Position numbers and translations under genes: made by a program
Assembly (NCBI RefSeq): GCF_019972155.1
Contig: NZ_BOVL01000012.1
Location: 109,790-173,789 of the forward strand
DNA length: 64,000 bases
Direction: 5' to 3'
DNA from: Bradyrhizobium sp. RD5-C2
GTDB taxonomy: Bacteria > Pseudomonadota > Alphaproteobacteria > Rhizobiales > Xanthobacteraceae
Part shown: one piece after another, positions 36,595 to 45,512 of the stretch
Numbering within the stretch: the first letter of the stretch is position 1
Layout of the letters: each line of letters opens with the position of its first letter
Notes under the pieces: model-generated
Database searches by the model: none
Told to the model about the DNA's origin: nothing
What the model saw: only the letters and a program-made list of their open reading frames with translations

Positions 36595-37305
36595 ATGAAT
36601 TCGCGCCACAGCTTTTTTTCCGTACTTGCACTCGGTCTTGCGGTCGCATTGACGGCTCATCCCGTTCAGGCGCAGACGCGCGTCGGCGAAGCGGCCATGG
36701 TGAAGAACGAGGTCGTCCGCGTTGCGGCCGCGACCAGCCCGATCAATGTCGGCGACGCGCTGCTGCGCGACGAGACGGTGCGCACCGGCCTCGAGAGTGC
36801 CGCGCGGCTGGTGATGGCCGACAGCACCAACCTGTCGCTCGGACCGAACGCCTCGCTCAAGCTCGATCGCACCGTGTTCGACGACGAGCATCACTATCGC
36901 GATGTTGCGATCCGCCTGACCTCGGGAGCGTTCCGCTTCGTCACCGGCCACTCGAACAAGGCCGCCTATACGATCACGACGCCGCTTGCGACCATCGGCG
37001 TTCGCGGCACGGTGCTCGACATCCTGTCGCAGCGCGGCAAGACCACCGTGGTGTTGCAGGAAGGCGCATCGACGGTGTGTACGTCGAACCGGCAATGCAT
37101 CGATCTGACCCAGCCCGGCGACACCGCGATCATCACCTCGAGCGGCGGCCGCACCACGATCCAGAAGACCAACAATCCGCCATGGACCTTCGCCGCGACC
37201 TGCACCCAGGCCGCGGGCCTCTGCACCGTCACCCAGTTCGCGGATGCCTCACCGGTGACGCCACCGGTCGAGGACGACCCGACCGGCATGCTGTGCGGAC
37301 GGTGA
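36595..37305 (+). CDS. Exported FecR-domain protein
   Basis: 236 aa from ATG 36595 (MNSRHSFFS), the start that gives a proper Sec signal peptide (cleavage near HPVQAQ); an upstream ATG would add 47 unlikely residues. FecR domain around 50-150: LRDETVRTGLESAARLVMAD, LSLGPNASLKLD, TPLATIGVRGTVLDI. Not the TonB-linked FecR regulator type, since there is no N-terminal cytoplasmic helix; it is the exported version seen near autotransporters. Stop overlaps a GTG that could start the following barrel gene, so the two are probably one operon. Confidence 0.85.
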   Translation: MNSRHSFFSVLALGLAVALTAHPVQAQTRVGEAAMVKNEVVRVAAATSPINVGDALLRDETVRTGLESAARLVMADSTNLSLGPNASLKLDRTVFDDEHHYRDVAIRLTSGAFRFVTGHSNKAAYTITTPLATIGVRGTVLDILSQRGKTTVVLQEGASTVCTSNRQCIDLTQPGDTAIITSSGGRTTIQKTNNPPWTFAATCTQAAGLCTVTQFADASPVTPPVEDDPTGMLCGR

Positions 37306-37307
37306 GC

Positions 37308-38471
37308 ATGCTACGGCGCATCCATCATTTGATCCTGTCGGCGGCGCTGACAACGGCGCTGTCGCTCGCGATGCTGCAGGCGTGGGCTGCGCCGGCTCAG
37401 GCGCAGTCTCCGACGCCGAACTGCACCTCGAATCCCGATTCGTTTTCAGCATCGCCGAACTGTACGTCGACCCCCACGCCGACACCGACACCGACTGCTA
37501 CACCGTCGCCAACGCCGACACCCACGCCTGTCCCCACGCCGACACCAACGCCCAGTCCGTCGCCGACACCGATCACCGGCGCGCCGTCGAGCGGCAGTTC
37601 GATCAACAACCTCGCTGACCAGCGCTTCAACCAGATGATCACCAATCGCGTGCTCGGATCGGTGCTGCTCGGCGTCAACGAGCAGGTCAATTGCGACGAC
37701 TGCATCAGCGCCTTCGGCTCCGCCGGCTCGTTCTCGGCCGGCATCCATGGCCGCAAGACCATCACGCCGAATTTGTCGCTGCTCGCCGGCATCGCCTACA
37801 CGCAGTATGGCGAGGGCGGCTACAACGTCACCAGCGCGCCGATCGGCGCCTTGGCGCTGCGCTATGACTTCGTCGACTGGGGCTCGTCACGTCCGTTCTT
37901 CGACATCGGCACCATTCTCTCGCCGTCGGAGAAGGTGCGCTACACCCGCAGCTACGCGACCAGCCTCGGCCCGGTGTCGGTCACCGGTCAGACCTCGAGC
38001 GAGAACTACGGCGTGTATGGACGCGCGGGCTGGATCAGCCGGCTGTCGGCGCGCGACGAGGTCGCGGCTTCGGTCGAAGTCTGGCAGCTCTGGCAGCGGG
38101 TCAAGGGCTACAGCGATCCCGCAATTGCCTTCAATCCGTTCGACGCCACCATCGCCGACGGCACCGATCGCACCAGCCTGGTCAAGATCGGCGGCCAGTG
38201 GACGCATCTGTTCGGATCGAACATCGAAACCAACATCAATGGCGGCTGGGTGCAATCCTTCGCCACCCATTCCGGCATCGTCGCCACCGTCACCGGCGAT
38301 GGCACCATCGTGCCGACGATCGGCAACCAGGGCTGGTTCGAATATGGCGGCCGCGTCGGCTTCCGCATCACCAAGGGCTGGATCGCCGATATCTTCCTCA
38401 ACGGCACCGCCGGGCCTCAGCCGGTCGGCAACACGGTTCACGGCGGCGTGGGGCTGCGGATCAGTTACTAG
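37308..38471 (+). CDS. Autotransporter-type beta-barrel with Thr-Pro stalk
   Basis: 387 aa. Signal peptide to about 32 (PAQAQ), then four features: Cys39 and Cys52, a Thr/Pro/Ser stalk at 54-89 of mostly alternating TP, a linker with Cys129 and Cys132, and a C-terminal barrel of about 240 aa ending in aromatic GVGLRISY, a typical outer-membrane insertion signal. Barrel strands are seen in SLLAGIAYTQYGEGGYNVT and YGVYGRAGWISRL. There is hardly any passenger domain, so the stalk may itself be displayed or hold a partner such as the FecR protein. ATG 37308 is used; GTG 37302 overlaps the FecR stop. Confidence 0.85.
   Translation: MLRRIHHLILSAALTTALSLAMLQAWAAPAQAQSPTPNCTSNPDSFSASPNCTSTPTPTPTPTATPSPTPTPTPVPTPTPTPSPSPTPITGAPSSGSSINNLADQRFNQMITNRVLGSVLLGVNEQVNCDDCISAFGSAGSFSAGIHGRKTITPNLSLLAGIAYTQYGEGGYNVTSAPIGALALRYDFVDWGSSRPFFDIGTILSPSEKVRYTRSYATSLGPVSVTGQTSSENYGVYGRAGWISRLSARDEVAASVEVWQLWQRVKGYSDPAIAFNPFDATIADGTDRTSLVKIGGQWTHLFGSNIETNINGGWVQSFATHSGIVATVTGDGTIVPTIGNQGWFEYGGRVGFRITKGWIADIFLNGTAGPQPVGNTVHGGVGLRISY
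37467..37574 (+). repeat. Low-complexity Thr-Pro coding repeat
   Basis: DNA of ACG/ACC-CCG type hexamers encoding the TP stalk of the barrel protein. Such a repeat can gain or lose units by slippage, six bases at a time without frameshift, so stalk length could vary between strains. Confidence 0.85.
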
Positions 38472-38536
38472 GACGGGGCCGCTCGCCCGGACCCGCACCG
38501 TCGAGCGACCGGATCAGCGACGACGCTGATCTCCAT

Positions 38537-38866
38537 TCAATCGTTGTCCCAATAGCCGTCCGAGTAGCCTTCCCGGTACCCGGATCGATAACCGTAATCA
38601 TATCCGCCCGGATATTCGTCGCCGTATTCGTGCACGTGACGATGGTAGTGGACGACGGGGGGCGGCGAATAATAGTCCCTCTCGTAGACATAGGCTGGAG
38701 CCGCACCGGCAGCCATGGTGGAGCCCAACAGGGTGCCGATGGCCAGGCCGCCGACGATGCCAACGGCGACCGCATCTCCCCGCCGGCCACCTGCCGTGGC
38801 TTCTGTCGACCCAAGAGATCCCACAGCGATCACCGCCATGGTCGCAAAAACAGCTACTCGTTTCAT
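38537..38866 (-). CDS. Small exported Gly/Tyr-rich protein
   Basis: 109 aa. Signal peptide (MKRVAVFATMAVIAVGSLGS, cleavage near EATAG), a glycine-zipper-like hydrophobic stretch VAVGIVGGLAIGTLLGSTM, then a His/Tyr-rich tail (HYHRHVHEY and repeated GY/SGYREGY). The tail could bind metal or be disordered. Similar short proteins are common in Bradyrhizobium; the function is unknown. Convergent with the barrel gene. Confidence 0.75.
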   Translation of the reverse strand: MKRVAVFATMAVIAVGSLGSTEATAGGRRGDAVAVGIVGGLAIGTLLGSTMAAGAAPAYVYERDYYSPPPVVHYHRHVHEYGDEYPGGYDYGYRSGYREGYSDGYWDND

Positions 38867-38931
38867 TGAAGCATATCCTTGTTCGCGTTCAACAACCGCG
38901 CCCGCCCCTCGGCAGCGATCGACAGAGCCCT

Positions 38932-39255
38932 CTAGAACGTCACGAGCTCCTTGAGCTCGCTCCTGACGAATCGCGGCACAACCCGCCGGGCCACGAAATC
39001 ATTCCAGTCCTTGAACTTCGACTTGGCTCTCGCCTCGGTAATCGCAGTGACGCCGCGCACGCTGAGGTGCGGAAGCTTCACCAGTTCGCTGACAGGAGCG
39101 GTATTGAGGTTGATCTTGTCGGCACGACTGATCGACGGCCGCGCTGCGGGGGCCTGGTGAGTTGAACCGGTCGTCGATGGAGATGTCTGTGCGACCGCGG
39201 TAGCGCCGATGATGCCGCAAACGCCAAGGCTGATGCAAACCAACCTGATAAGCAT
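38932..39255 (-). CDS. Exported helix-hairpin-helix protein (ComEA-like)
   Basis: 107 aa. N-terminal signal or anchor LVCISLGVCGIIGATAVAQ, a short Ser/Pro linker, then a ComEA-type helix-hairpin-helix: INLNTAPVSELVKLPHLSVRGVTAI followed by KFKDWNDFVARRVVP. ComEA proteins bind DNA in the periplasm during uptake. No comEC or pilus gene is adjacent, so competence is not implied. Function beyond DNA binding is uncertain. Confidence 0.8.
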   Translation of the reverse strand: MLIRLVCISLGVCGIIGATAVAQTSPSTTGSTHQAPAARPSISRADKINLNTAPVSELVKLPHLSVRGVTAITEARAKSKFKDWNDFVARRVVPRFVRSELKELVTF

Positions 39256-39370
39256 GGACCGCTATCCTTCGTGATATGACGCCCTTGACCCCGCCGCCGA
39301 TAAAGCGGGGGCCGATTACCGCAAGATTACGCGCGCGATCGTCACGGCGGCGTTCCGGGGATGAGCTTGA

Positions 39371-41140
39371 TCAGCGCAGCACGACGAGGAGCTTGGCGGC
39401 TTCATGATGCACCAGCATGTTGGCTCCTGGATCGTTCGTCTGCGGCGCATTTCCTGGCGGCTGATTTTCCGGCAGTGCGACATCCGGCTCCGCGCGGCGC
39501 GGCGGATCTGCTTGCGGAGAGACGTGGCCTCTGCCCTGACCGGCATCGTTGACAAGGCTTGGCGGTGCATCGTCCGGCTCACGACGCGGCGCCACTAGGA
39601 ATGCAACGAGGTTTCGCTTGACGCCTGGAATTCCGAACAGGCTCGATTGAACGGAAAACTCGCGTTTGACATAGCGTCCGGCGTGAACCGCCATTCGCGC
39701 GGTCCATTCAAGACAATCGTCCTGGTCATCGAAACAGAGCGCCGCCCAGCCGCGCTCCGGTGTCACCTCGCGAGGCAATGCCAGTGAATATTGGTAGGCG
39801 TAAGGATCGCCGTAATGCGGGTGATCGGAGCTGTAGAAGGCCACCGCGACCCCGAGGCTGTCGTTGCCGCCGACGATCGACAGCGGCGTGCCCATCTGCT
39901 CGTGCCACAGCCGGGTGAGTTTGTCTGCCGCCTGGTGATAGACGTTTCGCCCTTCCTCATAGCCGTAGCTGTTGCGGTAGAGCGCATGGGCCGGAGCCGC
40001 CATCACGGCAGCGACGATCGCTATTCCGGCAACCAGCAGCGCTGCATTGACCGTATAGAACCGCTCGATCGGGTAACGCGTGCTGCACACGACGGGCACG
40101 GCGAACAGGAACAATCCTTGAAGCGCCCACAGCGACGGCAAGTCGGTGCCGAGCAATATGGACGTGATGAAAGGAAGAGCGATCGTGCCGATCGCGACGT
40201 GGCCGATGAGCTTCAGGTTGGGGTCCGCCGCCGCGAAATCCCGGGGAAGGCGCTTGATGCGATACCCTGTTATCATCGCCCACGTCACGGCGGCCACACT
40301 TGTCGCCGCGGCAAGGCCCAACAGGAAATTGACGGCATCCCGCAGCGACGAAGGGAATCCGGTCCCCACATGCGTCGCGGCATAGTGGACAGGCTCCGCG
40401 CCCGTGGTGGCCAACCAATGCAGATGCGGAGATAGCGCAATCAGCCCGACGGCAGTGGAGATCCAGGGCGAACTGGACGTGAAATAGGCTCGTCGATAGG
40501 GATGGATCATTGCCGCCAACGCGAAACTCGCGATCAGAAAGATCGAATAGTACTTGCCCAGCATTGCAAGCGATGCCGTGGCACCCGCAGCAATCGCCCA
40601 GGGCGGCGTCCTCGTTTCAAAGGCGCGCAGGAAGCAGTAGGTCGCAAGCGGCCAGACCGCGAGCAACACCGCGTTGGCGTTGAAGCGCTGTGCGTGAAAC
40701 TGGTATGCCGGGGTCAGCATCAGCAGGAGCAGCACGACCAGGCGCTTGTGCCCGGTCACGAACCTTCTTGCGATCAGATCGACGAACCACAGGGCCGACG
40801 CCGCATTCGTCATCGCCATCAGTTGTAGCGACCAGTCGGTGAGCGGAAAGACAGAGGTCCACGCCCCGGTCGTCCACCCCATCAACGGCGGATGCTTGGG
40901 ATAACCCCATGCGAAATGCCGGCCATACGTCCAGGTCTCCAGCACGTCCGGATGCAGGCCGGCGCCGTGATAGGCGACTGACAGATACACCGTCCAGATG
41001 CCGACGAAGCAAACCAGCAGCAATGGCACCGACCACCCTTCCTCTACTCCGTCCAGCCATCGATTGAACGGACGGCGCCAAGACGCCGGGCTGCGATCTG
41101 ACCGCTTGGCCATCGCTGAGAACGCAAAATCGACCGGCAT
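39371..41140 (-). CDS. GT39-like membrane glycosyltransferase (PMT_2 type)
   Basis: 589 aa with ten or more helices. Acidic first loop GLHPDVLETWTYGRHFAWGYPKHPPLMGW and the alternating hydrophobic segments resemble ArnT/PMT_2 enzymes that transfer sugars from polyprenyl phosphate. A soluble domain follows (about 400-530) and a Pro-rich disordered C-terminus (PPRRAEPDVALPENQPP). It lies divergent from an OmpR-type two-component system, which in other bacteria often governs lipid A or cell-envelope modification. Donor and acceptor unknown. ATG 41140 used; an alternative Met is nine codons later. Confidence 0.82.
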   Translation of the reverse strand: MPVDFAFSAMAKRSDRSPASWRRPFNRWLDGVEEGWSVPLLLVCFVGIWTVYLSVAYHGAGLHPDVLETWTYGRHFAWGYPKHPPLMGWTTGAWTSVFPLTDWSLQLMAMTNAASALWFVDLIARRFVTGHKRLVVLLLLMLTPAYQFHAQRFNANAVLLAVWPLATYCFLRAFETRTPPWAIAAGATASLAMLGKYYSIFLIASFALAAMIHPYRRAYFTSSSPWISTAVGLIALSPHLHWLATTGAEPVHYAATHVGTGFPSSLRDAVNFLLGLAAATSVAAVTWAMITGYRIKRLPRDFAAADPNLKLIGHVAIGTIALPFITSILLGTDLPSLWALQGLFLFAVPVVCSTRYPIERFYTVNAALLVAGIAIVAAVMAAPAHALYRNSYGYEEGRNVYHQAADKLTRLWHEQMGTPLSIVGGNDSLGVAVAFYSSDHPHYGDPYAYQYSLALPREVTPERGWAALCFDDQDDCLEWTARMAVHAGRYVKREFSVQSSLFGIPGVKRNLVAFLVAPRREPDDAPPSLVNDAGQGRGHVSPQADPPRRAEPDVALPENQPPGNAPQTNDPGANMLVHHEAAKLLVVLR

Positions 41141-41539
41141 ATCGTTCGGAAGCCTGGGGACGGAGATCGGAAAGCGCGATGCGAGCCGCGTTGTCCGCCA
41201 TGCTTTTCACAGCGACCATTACGACAGCCTGACGTGACTCCGCCTCTGTCGACGTATTCCTGCACGCGCCGACGCGCCGTCATTCGCCGGTCATGTTGAT
41301 CTACGTCGCTGGCCGGGAAATCGCTGAGAGGGATGCGCATGCGAAAGCTCATGCGCTGTCATGACGCTGATCGGCTCCGGAGCACTGATGTGTGCGGCGC
41401 CCTGATCGAGTCTTTCGGACCGGCCCTCATCAGGCGTCGATCCGATCACCGCTGCCGTTCGAGAATGCCTCTAGAGTCACATTGAAAAGGCCAATTACAT
41501 CAATGCATTCGTGTGGACACCGCAGTTTTCTTCCTGGCC
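41141..41539. other. Intergenic region between GT39-like gene and regulator
   Basis: About 400 nt without a supported gene. It contains one inverted repeat, GCGCATG-CGAAAGCT-CATGCGC (41335-41356), of unknown role, and becomes AT-richer toward 41540 where the regulator operator begins. Confidence 0.6.
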
Positions 41540-41566
41540 GTAATCTTATTGTAATCCGTCCGTAAT
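41540..41566 (+). promoter_or_regulatory. Three GTAAT direct repeats, OmpR-type site
   Basis: GTAAT at 41540, 41551 and 41562, each exactly 11 bp apart, just upstream of the response regulator gene. Direct repeats at one helical turn are the classic binding pattern of OmpR/PhoB-type regulators, suggesting autoregulation. Confidence 0.7.
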
Positions 41567-41600
41567 GATAGAAACAATTGTTCACACTTGGGAGAATGCG

Positions 41601-42272
41601 GTGCGAGTTCTGGTCGTGGAGGATGACCCCCAGCTTGGGCCATGGCTGCGGGATACCCTGGCTACGGCCTTCGGCGCATCCGACATGGTCACAACGCTCG
41701 AGGAGGGTCGAGCCGCAGTCGCCGTGCGAAGCTTTGAACTCGTCGTGATCGACCGCGGACTGCCGGATGGCGATGGTCTGGCCTTGCTGCGCGACCTGAA
41801 GCAGCAGAAGCCGAGCCCCGCGACGATCGTGCTGACGGCACTCGATGACCCCCTCGATATTGCGCGCGCCCTCGATGACGGGGCGGACGACTACGTGGCC
41901 AAGCCATTCGAGCCGATCGAGCTGATCGCGCGCGCCAAGGCCGTGCTGCGACGTCTGTTTCTCGATAGAGGAGCGATCGTTCGCATCGGCAATCTGAGCT
42001 ACGACGTGCTCAATCGCGAGGTCTGCGTCGATCACGCGCCCATTGTCGTGCCGCGGCGTGAACTGGCGATTCTGGAAGCGATGGTTCGGCGCATTGGGCG
42101 CGTCGTCCTGCGCGAGACCCTTGAAGTTGCCGCCTACAGCTTTGATGACGAGATTCAATCAAACGCGATCGAGGCCCACGTTTCGCGGCTGCGCCGGCGG
42201 CTCCGCGCGGCCAACTGCAAGGTCGTCATCAAACCGGTCCGTGGCCTCGGATATCTCTTGAGTGGCGAATGA
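41601..42272 (+). CDS. OmpR family response regulator
   Basis: 223 aa from GTG 41601 with GGGAG six bases upstream; the frame runs back further but would overlap the GTAAT repeats. Receiver domain: acidic pair Asp8/Asp9, phosphorylated Asp51 in VIDRGLPDGDG, Thr79 and Lys101 (AKPF). The C-terminal winged helix (about 130-223) has the typical SNAIEAHVSRLRRRL recognition helix and GLGYLL ending. Partner of the following kinase (4-nt ATGA overlap). Similar in layout to QseB/PmrA. Confidence 0.92.
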   Translation: MRVLVVEDDPQLGPWLRDTLATAFGASDMVTTLEEGRAAVAVRSFELVVIDRGLPDGDGLALLRDLKQQKPSPATIVLTALDDPLDIARALDDGADDYVAKPFEPIELIARAKAVLRRLFLDRGAIVRIGNLSYDVLNREVCVDHAPIVVPRRELAILEAMVRRIGRVVLRETLEVAAYSFDDEIQSNAIEAHVSRLRRRLRAANCKVVIKPVRGLGYLLSGE

Positions 42273-43717
42273 TGATGTTGAAGTGGCAAAGGCTCAAGCG
42301 CGTCCATCGCTCGATCGCGGTGCTGTCCGCGACGCTGATCGGCGCCGTAACGACCATCATGCTGCTCTGCGCAGCAGCCTTGCTGATCCGGTTTGGCGGT
42401 GACGATGACGGCACCTGGGCCGCCGCCGACGTCGCCGATGCCTTGAAGGAAGCCGTCATCCGCAACGAGACCGGGCAACTGGCGCTCAAGCGGACATCGA
42501 GGCTGGACGAGATCACCCGCAATTTCCCGACATTCTGGTATGTCGTGTCCGACAAGAGTGGCGAGGTCAGCTACGGCCCGATCCCGAAGTGGCGTCCGCA
42601 AAAGACCCAGACATCGCGTGACGGGACGAGTTTCATCGCCTACGCGTTTGACGGCGAAACCACCAACCTGAGGAAGATGGCGGTCGTCAGAAATACGCCG
42701 GTGGGTGAGGTGTGGATCGAAACCGGTGGCGTGGCCTATACGGCGGCGCAGCTGACAACCGGAATGCTCACCGATGCGACGATCGTCGCGCTCCCCATCA
42801 TCCTGGTCCTGGCGGCGACGGCGTTTACCGCGATGGTCTTCGTGCCGACGCTCATCGCGCGTCCCGTCCGCGCCGTCGCAGCGGCCGCCGAGATGATCGA
42901 TGGGGTTTCGGATGGCCGACGACTGCCGGAACAGGATGCGCCGGCCGAGCTCCTGCCTCTGGTCGCGGCTTTCAATCGCGCGCTATCGCGAATAGACGTC
43001 GCTTCAAAGGCGCAACGAAATTTCCTGTCGAATGCAGCACACGAACTTCGGACGCCCCTAACCAACGCGCGCACCATACTCGAGCAGGTCGAGGACGCTC
43101 CATTGCGTGCGAGGCTGATCGCCGAGAACCAGAAGCTGTCGTCGATCGTCACCATGCTGCTCCAGCTGGCGCGCATCTCCGCAGAACCCGCCGAACTGAT
43201 CGAAATGGATCTTGCGGCGCTTGCGCGCAGGGTTGCGGCCGAACACGTGCCGATGGCGTTGAAGAACGGAAGCGATGTCGAGTTCATCGAGCCCCATCAC
43301 CCGATCTGGGTGCGCGGCTCGGAAACCGCGATCGCCGTCGCGCTCTCGAACCTGATCCGAAACGCCGTGACTCATGGCAGCGCAGGTGGCTCCGTCCTCA
43401 TCGAGGTCGGAGCACCGGCGCGGCTCAGCGTCATTGACTACGGATCGGGGCTCCAACTCGGTCAGCCCGAACTGCTGCTTGAGCCCTTCAAGCGCGGCAA
43501 CACCCGCGCGGAAGGAACAGGACTGGGGCTTTCGATTGTCTCCCAGGTGATGACCACCCACGGCGGCACCGTTTCCCTCTGCGAGACGCCAGGCGGCGGC
43601 ACCACGGTCGAACTGAACTTTCCGGTCCCAGGCTGCCGGCAAGCCGACCTGCCTCAGGGAAGAAAAGCCGTCCAAGCCATGACCGAAGCCCGGCCGGACG
43701 GCATTTCCGCAGCCTGA
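42269..43717 (+). CDS. Two-component sensor histidine kinase
   Basis: 482 aa. Two transmembrane helices (about 18-41 and 168-192) enclose a periplasmic sensor of about 125 residues. Then HAMP-like linker, dimerisation/phosphoacceptor His258 in AAHELRTPLT, N box NLIRNAVTHG, G1 DYGSGL and G2 GTGLGLSIV. Membrane kinase that phosphorylates the preceding regulator. Signal unknown; the neighbouring glycosyltransferase is a possible target gene. Confidence 0.92.
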   Translation: MMMLKWQRLKRVHRSIAVLSATLIGAVTTIMLLCAAALLIRFGGDDDGTWAAADVADALKEAVIRNETGQLALKRTSRLDEITRNFPTFWYVVSDKSGEVSYGPIPKWRPQKTQTSRDGTSFIAYAFDGETTNLRKMAVVRNTPVGEVWIETGGVAYTAAQLTTGMLTDATIVALPIILVLAATAFTAMVFVPTLIARPVRAVAAAAEMIDGVSDGRRLPEQDAPAELLPLVAAFNRALSRIDVASKAQRNFLSNAAHELRTPLTNARTILEQVEDAPLRARLIAENQKLSSIVTMLLQLARISAEPAELIEMDLAALARRVAAEHVPMALKNGSDVEFIEPHHPIWVRGSETAIAVALSNLIRNAVTHGSAGGSVLIEVGAPARLSVIDYGSGLQLGQPELLLEPFKRGNTRAEGTGLGLSIVSQVMTTHGGTVSLCETPGGGTTVELNFPVPGCRQADLPQGRKAVQAMTEARPDGISAA

Positions 43718-43795
43718 AGTGCGATCTCAATCCGCTAAGCGGATTGCCAACTGCCGCTCATGGCCGGCTTCGAATGCCCGCATTGCGCGGGCGGC

Positions 43796-44233
43796 TCAGG
43801 CGTTGGCCGGCGCGGATTGCGCCTTCATCGCAGCCTCGACATCTATCCACATCACTTCCCAGATGTGCCCATCGAGATCCTCGAAGCTGCGGCCGTACAT
43901 GAAGCCGTAATCCTGCTGCGGCGACGGATCGGCGGTGCCGCCCGCGCTCTTCGCCCTGGTCACATAGCCGTCAACCGCCTCGCGGCTCTCGGCGGACAGG
44001 CAGATCAGCACCTCGCTCGTGGTCCTGGCATCGGCGATCGCCTTCGGCGTGAACTGCCGAAACTTGTCGTGCGTCAGCAACATGACGTGGATGGTCTCGG
44101 AGATCACCATGCCGGAGGCGGTGTCGTCGGAGAATTGCGGATTCTTCGTCGCACCAATCGCCTCATAGAAGGCGGTGGCACGGGCGAGATTGCTGACCGG
44201 CAGGTTGACGAAGATCATTTTAGGACTAGCCAC
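43796..44233 (-). CDS. VOC (glyoxalase-like) family protein
   Basis: 145 aa from GTG 44233 with AGGAG well placed; the longer frame to 44305 lacks such a site. Vicinal-oxygen-chelate fold: MIFVNLPVSNLARATAFYEAIGA at the N-terminus, GYVTRAKSAGG and the C-terminal FEDLDGHIWEVMWID with the Glu-type metal ligand. Close in style to lactoylglutathione-lyase-like proteins of unknown substrate. Single gene. Confidence 0.85.
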   Translation of the reverse strand: MASPKMIFVNLPVSNLARATAFYEAIGATKNPQFSDDTASGMVISETIHVMLLTHDKFRQFTPKAIADARTTSEVLICLSAESREAVDGYVTRAKSAGGTADPSPQQDYGFMYGRSFEDLDGHIWEVMWIDVEAAMKAQSAPANA

Positions 44234-44336
44234 GAGAGAACTCCTGTTGGCGGGGTTGTGCCCCGAGGACGAACCGGATAGCCGGATCCCGACATCGCCG
44301 CGCAAATTTTTCTTGCGGCGTCCTGACGCAGGCCGC

Positions 44337-45353
44337 CTAGGTCACGATCGGCGTCGGCATGGTCAGGAATGCCCGCGTCACGTGCCAGAACAGTTCGCGA
44401 TTGGTGGCCAGTGCAACCGAATGGGCGGTGCCGGGCAGGATGACGAACTGCGGGTCGCCATTCGGCAGCTTGTTGAAGAACTCCTCGAGATCGGGCACCG
44501 CCGCGATCCCGTCATACTCGCCGCGAACCAGCAGCACCGGCGCCAGCACCTTCTCCGGATGCACCACCGGCAGGTTGGCGGTCATGTCGAGATAGGTGCC
44601 GGTCGGGATCTGGTCGCCGAACTGCATCTCGACATCGGCCAACGCTTCCATCACGGCGGGGTCCGACGTGCCCGGCTTGTCGCGGGTCGCGATCGAGCGG
44701 ATCATGTCGCGGTCGCGTTTGCGCATGTTGTGGCTGCGGTAATAGGCAAGCTGCTCGGCGCGCTTCGCCAGTGTCGGCGAGCCCTCGCCCTTGTAGGTGA
44801 AGGCGGCGAACACCAGGCGATCGATGCGCTCGGGCGCGGCCATCGCGAACGCACCTGCCCGCAGTGCGCCGGAGGATTCGCCGATGAAGTGATATCGCCG
44901 CTCGCCGGTCTCGCGCGCGATCACCTCGACCGCCGCCTTCAGGTCCTCGACGCCGCTTGCGATGTCCGCATTGCCCGAGGTGCGGCCCGACTTGCCGTAG
45001 TTCTCGTGATCCATGGTCCAGCAATCGAAGCCGTAGCGCGCAAAGACATTGAGCAGCGAATACTCGCCCTTGCCCGGCACCGTGAGGTCGAACGCCCTCG
45101 ACGTCACCGACGAGCCGTGGACGAAGAACACCACGGGCCGCGCCCGCTCGCCCGGTTTCGGTGTGCCGATCCGCTTGCGGAACATCCACAGCGGGATGTC
45201 GCCCTTCTTCGCCCAGTATTCGTTGCTCCATATTTCGCCCTCGGCAGGAACTGCGGTCGCGGCCTGCACCGCCGCTGCGCCGAGCACACCGGCCGCGGTT
45301 GCAACGCCGATGCCCGTGATGATGGTGCGTCGCGAATGGTCTGCTGGCATCAT
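44337..45353 (-). CDS. Tat-exported alpha/beta hydrolase
   Basis: 338 aa. Starts HSRRTIITGIGVATAAG, a twin-arginine signal, so it is exported folded. Alpha/beta hydrolase fold with oxyanion HGSS (79-82), nucleophile Ser160 in GESSG, Asp in GEYDG and His in GTAHS. ATG 45353 has GGGAGG upstream. Substrate not assignable; an esterase or lactonase acting in the periplasm is plausible. It is divergent from the amidohydrolase gene, with a palindromic repeat between. Confidence 0.87.
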   Translation of the reverse strand: MMPADHSRRTIITGIGVATAAGVLGAAAVQAATAVPAEGEIWSNEYWAKKGDIPLWMFRKRIGTPKPGERARPVVFFVHGSSVTSRAFDLTVPGKGEYSLLNVFARYGFDCWTMDHENYGKSGRTSGNADIASGVEDLKAAVEVIARETGERRYHFIGESSGALRAGAFAMAAPERIDRLVFAAFTYKGEGSPTLAKRAEQLAYYRSHNMRKRDRDMIRSIATRDKPGTSDPAVMEALADVEMQFGDQIPTGTYLDMTANLPVVHPEKVLAPVLLVRGEYDGIAAVPDLEEFFNKLPNGDPQFVILPGTAHSVALATNRELFWHVTRAFLTMPTPIVT

Positions 45354-45424
45354 GGTTTGCCTCCCTCTGAACGATGTGGCTTCGTTCGGCCCCTCGGGTT
45401 TTGCACGACGTTAGCATCCACAAC

Positions 45425-45512
45425 CGTCATTGCGAGCGCAAGCGAAGCAATCCATGGCGCCACTTGCAGCAAGAGTATGGATTGCTTCGTCGCATACGCT
45501 CTTCGCAATGAC
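45425..45512. repeat. Palindromic repeat, CGTCATTGCGAGCG family
   Basis: CGTCATTGCGAGCGCAAGCG left arm and a complementary right arm ending CTCTTCGCAATGACA, same family as 2760 and 32601. Between the divergent hydrolase and amidohydrolase genes, so it cannot simply be a transcript end here. Confidence 0.85.

Noticed and set aside
37467..37574. Possible CRISPR-like or VNTR array
   Set aside because: The units are coding hexamers of a Thr-Pro stalk in frame within a barrel gene; no spacers.
38932..39255. DNA uptake (competence) locus from the ComEA-like gene
   Set aside because: Only the single exported HhH protein is here; no comEC, comF or type IV pilus genes adjoin.
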